Positions 1-4,829 of a stretch of 6,099 nucleotides of DNA are shown in pieces. The position numbers were made by a program, and so were the translations under genes. The first letter of the stretch is position 1, and the number at the start of each line of letters is the position of its first letter. The notes under the pieces are model-generated. The model ran no database searches and was not told the DNA's origin. It was given only the letters and a program-made list of their open reading frames with translations. Source of the DNA: Acidimicrobiales bacterium (GTDB lineage: Bacteria > Actinomycetota > Acidimicrobiia > Acidimicrobiales > RAAP-2); the NCBI GenBank assembly GCA_017883105.1, contig JADGOF010000146.1, forward strand, positions 1 through 6,099, given 5' to 3'.

Positions 1-166
1 CCCGGATACCCACCGCAGCATGGATCAACAAGCCCACCATCGACAGCGACGCACAGAAGTAATCGTGAGCACTTGTCTCACAGGCCTTGACAGGTTCCGA
101 ACCGACGAGACATATGCCGACGATCGTGTTCGTCAAGCGGACCTTTGTCCCCGAAAATGCTCGCAT
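1..166 (-). CDS. Possible 5' part of a gene running off the left edge (weak)
   Basis: An open frame on the minus strand begins at ATG 166-164 and stays open for 55 codons to the window edge. A second in-frame ATG at 40-38 gives MVGLLIHAAVGIR, which looks like the start or middle of a membrane segment. Third codon positions are mixed in the first 40 codons and become more GC-rich near the edge, so if a gene exists it probably starts at the inner ATG. There is no clear ribosome binding site before either ATG. The arrangement would make a divergent gene facing away from the ABC operon, with the two DosR-like boxes between them. I do not recognise the protein, and this may be chance. Confidence 0.18.
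   Translation of the reverse strand, partial: MRAFSGTKVRLTNTIVGICLVGSEPVKACETSAHDYFCASLSMVGLLIHAAVGIR
138..151. promoter_or_regulatory. DosR/DevR-like box 1
   Basis: The sequence CGGACCTTTGTCCC has GGAC and GTCC half sites around a 4-bp centre and is followed by CGA. It matches 11 of 14 positions of the mycobacterial DosR core GGGACTWWAGTCCC. It lies in a non-coding stretch about 340 bp before the first permease gene and about 100 bp before the possible leftward start at position 40. That it binds a DosR-family regulator is inference from the motif alone. Confidence 0.35.
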
Positions 167-201
167 GCATTGATGGTCCGCCACGATCATGGAGAGCGGT
201 A

Positions 202-215
202 GGGCCGAAAGTCCC
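202..215. promoter_or_regulatory. DosR/DevR-like box 2
   Basis: The sequence GGGCCGAAAGTCCC matches 12 of 14 positions of the DosR core, and GGGCCGAAAGTCCC-type variants are familiar in actinobacterial DosR/DevR regulons. Its centre is 64 bp from the centre of box 1, close to six turns of helix, so both would face the same side of the DNA. No good -35/-10 pair was found next to it. Confidence 0.4.
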
Positions 216-482
216 CGCGAGCGGTCTGGCGCCCTTGGGTCCCACCTCCAAGTCGATTTCGACCCCGGTGATGACTCAACGGGCACTGCGTTCAGTGAAC
301 GTCCGTCAACTCCCGTCGAGACGTTTGATCGGGCGAGCATCACTGTCCCCGACGTGCCGGTCGGTGGCAGTTCGCGGACAGCAAGAATGTGTCGCGGTTC
401 CCAACGCCTAGCGCCCCGCCGAGCCAGCACCAAGGGACGGTCAGGGGCACAAATGCCGGAGCGGAATAGGTAGTGTTCGACC
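216..482. other. Non-coding leader before the ABC operon
   Basis: Open frames here have poor codon character and resemble no family I know. The only small structure near the gene is GGCA-CAAA-TGCC at 446-457, a 12-bp interrupted palindrome about 25 bp before the first permease start, which could be an operator. No canonical promoter or strong ribosome binding site could be identified. Confidence 0.4.
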
Positions 483-1610
483 ATGTTCCTGGCGCTCCGC
501 GAGATGAGCAGAGCCAGGGTTCGCTTTGGTCTGCTGATCTGTGCCGTCGGACTGCTGGTCTTCTTGATCCTCACGCAACAGGCCATCCAGGGCGGGCTGA
601 TCACAGGATTTGTCGGCGCCCTCCGGCAGCAGTCCGCCCCGGTGCTCGTCTACAGCGTTGACGGCGAGCGAACGCTGCAAGGCAGCGTGATCGACCCTGG
701 ACTCGAGGCGAAGATCCGCGGAGTGGGCGGTGTCGCCGAAGCCGGATGGGTCGGGCAGAGCACCTTCACCGTCCGCGTCGACGGCGGGGCCGAGTCCGAC
801 GCCGCCCTCATCGGCTACGAGCACTCAGGGCTGGGAGACCCGAGCCGATTGAGTTCTGGGCGGCGTCCGGTAGGCCCGACCGAGGTGGTGGGGAGCGCTG
901 CCGACTTCACGGTGGGAAGCAGAGTCCGGATCGTGCCGAGCGGACCCGCTGGCGCCACAAGCCCCGTGTTCACCGTGGTGGGATTGGTCAAGGACGCTCA
1001 GATCCAGGTCACCCCCACGCTCTTCGTCCCTTGGGCGGGCTACGAAGCGGCGGTCAAGGCGGCCAATCCTGATGCCACGACCGTGCTGCCTAGCGTGATC
1101 GCAGCGCGCCCGACGTCCGGTGTGAGCGATACAGAACTGGTCCGCCGGATCAATGCGGCGAGTCCCGACGCCGATGCGCTGACGCGGTCTCAGGCCGCCA
1201 GCGACACTCCCGGAGTGGCTCAAGTCCAACAGTCCTTCCAGCTCATCTTCCTGCTCTACGGCCTAGTTGTGCCGCTCGTCACCGGACTGTTCTTCCTCAT
1301 CATCACGTTCCAGAAAGCGGCGGCGCTCACCTTGCTCCGGGCCATCGGGGCCCGGTCAGGTGCTCTGGTTCGGTCGTTGCTCGTACAGGTGGTTCTGGTG
1401 GTCGGGGGCGGGATCGTGATCGGCATCGCGCTCTTCGCGCCTCTGACCCTCATCCAGCTCGGAGCGATCACCATCCGGTTCGATCCCGGTGCGGTGCTCT
1501 TCTGGTCCGTTGGACTCCTCGTGCTCGGTGTGGCCAGCGCATTGGTGGCGGCTCGGCGGGTACTCGCCATCGATCCACTGGAAGCGACTACGGGAGGGGG
1601 CGGGCTATGA
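483..1610 (+). CDS. ABC transporter permease, FtsX/MacB type (first subunit)
   Basis: This is an integral membrane permease of the FtsX/MacB (type VII ABC) superfamily, 375 residues. Helix 1 spans about residues 15-33. A large extracytoplasmic domain (about 40-250) includes SAPVLVYSVDGERTLQGS. Helices 2, 3 and 4 lie at about 252-275, 296-322 and 337-357. The coupling segment LLRAIGARSGALVRSLL (284-300), between helices 2 and 3, is the typical contact with the ATPase, and the end RRVLAIDPLEA (358-368) is typical of the family. The start MFLALREMSRARVRFG fits the family's N terminus, although only a weak AGG (468-470) precedes it, so translation may be poor or leaderless. The gene overlaps the second permease by ATGA. 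It should pair with that subunit rather than with itself. The substrate is unknown: lipoprotein, lipid, peptide or drug export are all possible. Confidence 0.93.
   Translation: MFLALREMSRARVRFGLLICAVGLLVFLILTQQAIQGGLITGFVGALRQQSAPVLVYSVDGERTLQGSVIDPGLEAKIRGVGGVAEAGWVGQSTFTVRVDGGAESDAALIGYEHSGLGDPSRLSSGRRPVGPTEVVGSAADFTVGSRVRIVPSGPAGATSPVFTVVGLVKDAQIQVTPTLFVPWAGYEAAVKAANPDATTVLPSVIAARPTSGVSDTELVRRINAASPDADALTRSQAASDTPGVAQVQQSFQLIFLLYGLVVPLVTGLFFLIITFQKAAALTLLRAIGARSGALVRSLLVQVVLVVGGGIVIGIALFAPLTLIQLGAITIRFDPGAVLFWSVGLLVLGVASALVAARRVLAIDPLEATTGGGGL
1592..1597 (+). promoter_or_regulatory. Ribosome binding site of the second permease
   Basis: GGGAGG lies 9 bases before ATG 1607, inside the end of the first permease gene. 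With the ATGA stop/start overlap it supports coupled translation and fixes the start. Confidence 0.7.
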
Positions 1611-2722
1611 CGCTCGCCCTCCGCGAGATGCGCCGTCGACCCGGGCGCTTCGCCGTTGCCACGATCATCCTGACGTTGATCGCCATCTTGTTGATGTTCC
1701 TGGGAGGCCTGCTCGACGGTCTGGTGGCAAGCAGCACTGGGGCGTTCCGGGCCCAGCGGGCCGACGTGTTGGTGTATTCGGGCAACTCCCGGAACTCATT
1801 GGAGCGGAGCCGCATCGAGCCGGACGTGCGCCATCAGGTGGAATCCGTCCCGGGAGTCACGCGCGTCGGTGGACTGGGGAGCGTGCAGCTCGGGGGGCGT
1901 GTCCCCGGCAGGGGCGCCCGAGACCTCGTGCCCACCGTCCTCTTCGGCTATGAGCTCGCGCCGCGAGGACTGCCCTCGACGCCGCCGGCTGCAGGCATGG
2001 TGTACGCCAACGACTCCCTGCGGGCGAAGAACGTGGAAGTCGGAAGCACAATTCGCCTCGGACCCGCCCGGTCAGCCGTCACTGTTGTGGGCTTCGTCTC
2101 CGACACCCGCTACAGCGGGCAGGGCACCTTGTGGGGTTCGCTGGAGACCTGGCGGCAAGTGCTCAACGCCAATCGACCTGATGCCCGGGTGCGTCCCGGA
2201 GTGGTCCAGGCACTCGTGGTCCAAGGCGTCTCGCTTGGAAGTGCCGGGCTTCCCGAGCGGATCGACCGGGCCACCGACGGAGCCACTAAGACCCTGACGA
2301 TCACCCAAGCCGTCAATGCGCTCCCCGGCGTTTCTCAGCAACGCAGTGTCTTCAATCAGATCATCGGCGTGACGGTCGTCATCGCCATCGTGGTCGTTGC
2401 CCTGTTCTTCGCCCTCCTCACCATTGAGCGCACTGCCCTTTACGGGGTCCTCAAAGCCATTGGCGCCAGTTCGCGAACGCTCTTCGCAGGCGTCGTGTTC
2501 CAGGCGGTGGTCGTTGCGCTTATCGCCTCACTGATCGGCATCGTCGCCTCGCTTACCCTCAACGCGCTGATCCCTGCGGGGACCATTCCGTTCGTGGCCA
2601 CCCCTGCGCGCCTTCTGAGCAGCGCCGCCGTTCTCGTTGTCGCAGCCGTGGTGGGCTGCACCTTCTCGCTCCGGCGCGTGCTGCGCGTCGACCCCGCAGC
2701 GGCCATCGGCGGGACACCGTGA
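1607..2722 (+). CDS. ABC transporter permease, FtsX/MacB type (second subunit)
   Basis: This is the partner permease, 371 residues, with the same plan as the first: helix 1 at about 17-37, an extracytoplasmic domain at about 40-248, and helices at about 251-272, 291-316 and 337-355. The segment VLKAIGASSRTLFAGVVFQ (281-299) corresponds to LLRAIGARSGALVRSLL in the first subunit, and the ending RRVLRVDPAAAIGG matches its C terminus. The N terminus MTLALREMRRRPGRFAVAT parallels MFLALREMSRARVRFGLL, and RADVLVYSGNSRNSLERS parallels SAPVLVYSVDGERTLQGS. The two genes therefore look like an old duplication that has diverged strongly, mainly in the outer domain. The start is set by the ATGA overlap and a good ribosome binding site. 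The likely complex is a heterodimer with the upstream permease and two copies of the downstream ATPase. Confidence 0.93.
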   Translation: MTLALREMRRRPGRFAVATIILTLIAILLMFLGGLLDGLVASSTGAFRAQRADVLVYSGNSRNSLERSRIEPDVRHQVESVPGVTRVGGLGSVQLGGRVPGRGARDLVPTVLFGYELAPRGLPSTPPAAGMVYANDSLRAKNVEVGSTIRLGPARSAVTVVGFVSDTRYSGQGTLWGSLETWRQVLNANRPDARVRPGVVQALVVQGVSLGSAGLPERIDRATDGATKTLTITQAVNALPGVSQQRSVFNQIIGVTVVIAIVVVALFFALLTIERTALYGVLKAIGASSRTLFAGVVFQAVVVALIASLIGIVASLTLNALIPAGTIPFVATPARLLSSAAVLVVAAVVGCTFSLRRVLRVDPAAAIGGTP

Positions 2723-2768
2723 GGATGACCGCCACACTCCCTTCTGATCACCTGCTCTGGAGTTCCTC

Positions 2769-3473
2769 ATGACGACGCTCGCCGAGTCCGCCAGCACGAC
2801 CGGTCATGCCCTCGAGATGCGAGCCATCACCAAGATCTACAGGGTCGCCGACGACGAGGTCGTGGCGCTCGACCACGTCGACCTCACCGTCGCGAGCGAC
2901 GAGATCGTGGCGCTGGTCGGCCCTTCGGGATCGGGCAAGACCACCCTGTGCTCCATTGCTGGCGGGCTGCTTTCGCCGACAAACGGGTCGGTGGCGGTGG
3001 CAGGTCAGGAGATCTCAGGCTACTCCGGACGCCAGCTCACCGAGTTCCGCAGGGCCTCTGTGGGCTTTGTGTTTCAGACGGTCAACCTGATCCCATTCCT
3101 CACCGCCCGTGAGAACCTGCTGGTGGTCGACGAGATTGGCCCTCGGCTCGGTCGCGTGGCCCGCGACCGAGCGGACCAGCTACTGGAGGAGCTCGGCCTG
3201 ACTGATCGTGCCTCCAATCTGCCCGCGCAGCTCTCCGGTGGCCAGAAGCAGCGCGTCGCCATCGGCCGAGCGCTCATGAACGACCCCAGCCTGGTGCTCT
3301 TCGACGAGCCGACCTCTGCGCTCGACAGCAGCCTCGGCGACCAAGTGGTCCGCCTCATCAGAGACGAGATGAAGGCTCGCGGCACCGCTGCCATCATCGT
3401 CACGCATGACGACCGCATTACCCATTACGCCGATCGCACGGTGAACATCGAGGACGGTCGAATTGCGGAATGA
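2769..3473 (+). CDS. ABC transporter ATP-binding protein, MacB/LolD type
   Basis: This cytoplasmic ATPase of 234 residues drives the two permeases. Every catalytic motif is present: A-loop Tyr24 (TKIYRV), Walker A GPSGSGKTT (51-59), Q-loop Gln103 (VFQTVN), signature LSGGQKQR (155-162), Walker B LVLFDEPT (175-182, with catalytic Glu180), D-loop SALD (183-186) and H-loop His213 (VTHD). The length and the early signature LSGGQKQRVAIGRAL are normal for the LolD/MacB/FtsE group. It starts at ATG 2769 with GGAG at 2759-2762, six bases upstream. It begins 46 bp after the second permease with no terminator between them, so it should be part of the same operon. About 15 extra residues precede the usual start of the fold. 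An unusual perfect hairpin lies in the codons for residues 126-135. The transported substrate cannot be inferred. Confidence 0.95.
   Translation: MTTLAESASTTGHALEMRAITKIYRVADDEVVALDHVDLTVASDEIVALVGPSGSGKTTLCSIAGGLLSPTNGSVAVAGQEISGYSGRQLTEFRRASVGFVFQTVNLIPFLTARENLLVVDEIGPRLGRVARDRADQLLEELGLTDRASNLPAQLSGGQKQRVAIGRALMNDPSLVLFDEPTSALDSSLGDQVVRLIRDEMKARGTAAIIVTHDDRITHYADRTVNIEDGRIAE
3146..3172 (+). repeat. Perfect 11-bp hairpin inside the ATPase gene
   Basis: GCTCGGTCGCG (3146-3156) and CGCGACCGAGC (3162-3172) are exact reverse complements around the loop TGGCC. The codons encode part of the helical subdomain between the Q-loop and the signature motif, where sequence is free to vary, so family conservation does not force the symmetry. 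Confidence 0.8.
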
Positions 3474-3523
3474 CGAGAGCACGCCTTGTTTGCGGCCCCT
3501 CGCTCGTCATCCCCTGCCTTGAC

Positions 3524-3586
3524 CGGCGAATCCGCCGATGAGCAATGGGTGCCCCACTCGTGCCGGTCGGTGACACCTTGGGTGTC
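3524..3586 (+). terminator. Possible terminator of the ABC operon
   Basis: Two short hairpins follow the ATPase stop: CGGCG-AATC-CGCCG (3524-3537) and GACACC-TTG-GGTGTC (3572-3586). Neither is followed by a run of T, but actinobacterial terminators often lack one. They begin 50 bases after the stop codon. The call rests only on position and base pairing. Confidence 0.3.
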
Positions 3587-3919
3587 CCACCCACCCGGTG
3601 TTGGGGGACGGTCGACCTTCGTGGTTCGGGGATAGGGCGACGGTGATGTTATGGGCGCCCGTTCCGCGTCTGGGGTCCGGTGGCGGGGCGACGCCCGCGC
3701 CGTCGTAATACGCGCTGACTGCGGCCGGCAGTCCGACGCGTCGAATGTGCTCAGATGCGATGCTGGGGCGTTCCCGACGGTCAGCAGACCCATTCCTCCG
3801 TCACGTTCATCCTGGCCAGTGACTGAAGGAATGAGGACTTCGTACTCTGGTCGGTCCGTGACGGCGGCACCACAGTGGAGAGTGCATTCGCAAGCGTTCT
3901 CAGTGCGTACTTGGACTGA
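3587..3919 (+). other. Non-coding region before the CsbD-like gene
   Basis: There is no convincing gene on either strand. The reading frame of the CsbD-like gene stays open back to an ATG at 3651, but the added 97 residues are rich in Arg, Ser and Trp, look random and have no ribosome binding site. The region holds one large interrupted inverted repeat at 3791-3833. No clear promoter, whether housekeeping or of the SigB/SigF type expected for a stress gene, could be identified by eye. Confidence 0.5.
3791..3833 (+). repeat. Two-part inverted repeat upstream of the CsbD-like gene
   Basis: CATTCCT (3791-3797) pairs with AGGAATG (3827-3833), and, nested inside, GTCAC (3800-3804) pairs with GTGAC (3819-3823). 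The internal loop is 2 by 3 bases and the terminal loop 14 bases. It lies about 110 bases before the start codon and could be a regulator site, a leader structure or a terminator. Confidence 0.5.
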
Positions 3920-3924
3920 CGAAC

Positions 3925-3931
3925 AAGGAGG
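3925..3931 (+). promoter_or_regulatory. Ribosome binding site of the CsbD-like gene, in a hairpin loop
   Basis: AAGGAGG lies 10 bases before ATG 3942 and fixes the start. It sits in the 10-base loop of a small stem, CGAAC (3920-3924) with GTTCG (3935-3939), so the ribosome site would be presented in the open loop. Confidence 0.75.
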
Positions 3932-3941
3932 GTCGTTCGCA

Positions 3942-4166
3942 ATGGCTGGAAAGGTTGAGCAGGCAAAGGGCCAGGCCAAACAGGCAGTCGGAAGCCTTAC
4001 GGGCAACAAGGACCTGGAGTCCGAAGGCAAGGCCGATCGTCGAGCGGGCGAGACCAAAGAGAAAGTCCGCCACGTCAAGGACGAGGCCGAAGGGCTGCTG
4101 GAGAAGGTAGAGCACCAGGCCGGCGAGGTGATCGACAAGGCCAAGGACTCGTCATATCGGAAGTAG
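3942..4166 (+). CDS. CsbD-like stress-response protein
   Basis: This small, highly charged and soluble protein of 74 residues has no membrane segment or cysteine. Residues 4-36 carry the CsbD-family pattern of KxEQAKGQAKQAVGSLTGNK followed by DLESEGKADRRAGETK. The rest (37-70) is an amphipathic, heptad-like helix rich in Lys and Glu. CsbD proteins are known as general-stress proteins, under SigB control in Bacillus, and their biochemical role is not established. The start is fixed by a strong AAGGAGG; the longer upstream frame is rejected. It is followed after 83 bases by the small membrane protein gene on the same strand, and such small stress genes are often expressed together in actinobacteria. 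The length is normal for the family. Confidence 0.88.
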   Translation: MAGKVEQAKGQAKQAVGSLTGNKDLESEGKADRRAGETKEKVRHVKDEAEGLLEKVEHQAGEVIDKAKDSSYRK

Positions 4167-4232
4167 CCGAGCCCGCGCCCTCCGAGGCGACGGACCATCG
4201 GCCCTGACTGCTTGACGCGACAACCAAGACAC

Positions 4233-4249
4233 GGCCTTGGGAGGCCTCC
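4233..4249 (+). promoter_or_regulatory. Ribosome binding site overlapped by a palindrome
   Basis: GGGAGG (4239-4244) lies five bases before ATG 4250. It is buried in two alternative symmetric elements: the hairpin GGCCT-TGGG-AGGCC (4233-4246) and the perfect palindrome GGAGGCCTCC (4240-4249). The hairpin would pair half of the ribosome site, so it could lower or control translation. Confidence 0.55.
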
Positions 4250-4405
4250 ATGATCATTCTCGGCATAGTCCTTCTAGTCATCGGGTTCCTCACGGGACTC
4301 GCCATTGTCTGGGCGATCGGAATGATCCTCCTCGTGATTGGCCTGGTCTTCTGGCTCCTCGGGGCACTGGGCCACGCCGTAGGAGGCCGACGGCATTACT
4401 TCTAA
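4250..4405 (+). CDS. Small two-helix membrane protein, DUF6131-like
   Basis: This 51-residue, very hydrophobic protein has two membrane helices at about 2-20 and 22-41, and a short basic, probably cytoplasmic, tail GHAVGGRRHYF. It contains an internal duplication: GIVLLVIGFL (5-14) matches GMILLVIGLV (24-33) at an offset of 19 residues. The length, the glycine-spaced helices and the GGRRHY-aromatic ending fit the actinobacterial family I know as DUF6131, whose function is unknown. The start at 4250 is set by GGGAGG five bases upstream. It lies 83 bases after the CsbD-like gene, and the pairing suggests an envelope-stress role by association only. Its stop codon overlaps the stop of the minus-strand remnant that follows. 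It is easily missed because it is short. Confidence 0.85.
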   Translation: MIILGIVLLVIGFLTGLAIVWAIGMILLVIGLVFWLLGALGHAVGGRRHYF

Positions 4406-4431
4406 CTGAGGCGCAACAGGGCGGTGGTCAT

Positions 4432-4445
4432 GGCCGGCACCGGCC
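4432..4445 (+). terminator. Possible terminator after the small membrane protein gene
   Basis: GGCCG-GCAC-CGGCC forms a 5-bp GC-only stem 27 bases after the stop of the small membrane protein gene. There is no T run, and the sequence also encodes part of the minus-strand remnant, so it may be incidental. Confidence 0.22.
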
Positions 4446-4548
4446 CGTAGTCGCCGGGCGCCACCTTGGTGGGGTTGTTATCGGGGGCGTTCGAGATGGC
4501 TTGTCGCAAGCGGACGCCCAGGCCTGCTGCGGGAAGCTGACGCCGATT

Positions 4549-4594
4549 GGTGACGGTCAACAGCGGCGGTGACGGTCGGGTCGCCGGTGACGGT
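4549..4594 (+). repeat. Triple GGTGACGGT direct repeat at the frameshift
   Basis: GGTGACGGT occurs at 4549-4557, 4568-4576 and 4586-4594, with periods of 19 and 18 bases. On the minus strand each copy encodes Thr-Val-Thr. The 18-base step keeps the frame and the 19-base step breaks it, exactly where the remnant changes frame. Confidence 0.8.
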
Positions 4595-4790
4595 GTACAG
4601 GGGGCGGTGAACGAAGTCCACCAGCGGGTCGACGGGCTGGTGGACAGCGATCCAGTTCTGCAGGTCCAAGAAGAAGATCTGCTGGCCGGTGCCGGCGCTG
4701 TTGTCGGGCGGCCCGTAGGCGCCGGCGGACGATTGGGGACGAAAGACCCTGGGAGCGCCGGGCGGGTTGGTGGGAGCGTAGGAGGTTGGG

Positions 4791-4811
4791 GCCGACCTAT
4801 GGCAGGTCGGC
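4791..4811 (+). repeat. Perfect 8-bp hairpin just before the secreted protein's ribosome site
   Basis: GCCGACCT (4791-4798) and AGGTCGGC (4804-4811) are exact reverse complements around ATGGC. The hairpin ends four bases before the ribosome binding site and sits at the boundary between the minus-strand remnant and the secreted protein gene. It could be a leader hairpin, an operator or a mark of the join. Confidence 0.65.
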
Positions 4812-4814
4812 AGC

Positions 4815-4821
4815 AGAGGAG
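4815..4821 (+). promoter_or_regulatory. Ribosome binding site of the secreted repeat protein
   Basis: AGAGGAG lies eight bases before ATG 4830. An ATG at 4822 directly abuts it but reads only Met-Pro-Arg-stop, so 4830 is the start; a second in-frame ATG at 4833 is also possible. Confidence 0.7.
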
Positions 4822-4829
4822 ATGCCCAG

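Larger units (their letters stand above)
4402..4790 (-). pseudogene. Frameshifted, N-terminally truncated gene remnant of unknown family
   Basis: Two minus-strand frames together read like one real protein end. The upstream frame (about 4790 down to 4560) gives a Pro-rich linker, APTNPPGAPRVFRPQSSAG, then QIFFLDLQNWIAVHQPVD and VHRPLYTVTGDPTVTAA. The downstream frame (about 4575 to 4402) gives LTVTNRRQLPAAGLGVRL, AISNAPDNNPTKVAPGDYG and PVPAMTTALLRLS, then TAG. Codon use is strongly gene-like: of the 23 codons at 4681-4613, 22 end in G or C. One extra base, or two lost, separates the frames. Upstream of about 4790 the frame becomes the antisense of the secreted protein gene's leader, so the N-terminal part and start are missing. 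I do not recognise the family. A sequencing error could explain the shift but not the missing start. Confidence 0.6.

Noticed and set aside
87..116. TTGACA (87-92) with CATATG 18 bases on, as a promoter
   Set aside because: The -35 match is perfect but the -10 match is poor, and the site is nearly 400 bp from the operon.
189..473. A plus-strand open frame before the operon
   Set aside because: Codon use and composition look random, there is no ribosome site, and it crosses a likely regulator site.
441..824. A minus-strand open frame over the start of the first permease gene
   Set aside because: It is a shadow of the permease coding strand with no recognisable features.
1337..1355. A 7-bp hairpin CCGGGCC/GGCCCGG in the first permease gene
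   Set aside because: It falls in the conserved coupling segment, where GC-rich codons for fixed residues can produce it by chance.
3651..3941. An upstream start that would give a 171-residue CsbD-like protein
   Set aside because: The added part has no family resemblance and no ribosome site, while ATG 3942 has a strong AAGGAGG and gives the usual CsbD length.
3425..4198. A 257-codon minus-strand open frame across the ATPase end, the gap and the CsbD-like gene
   Set aside because: It is antisense to two confident genes, rich in Ser, Arg and Pro, matches no family I know, and is explained by high GC content.
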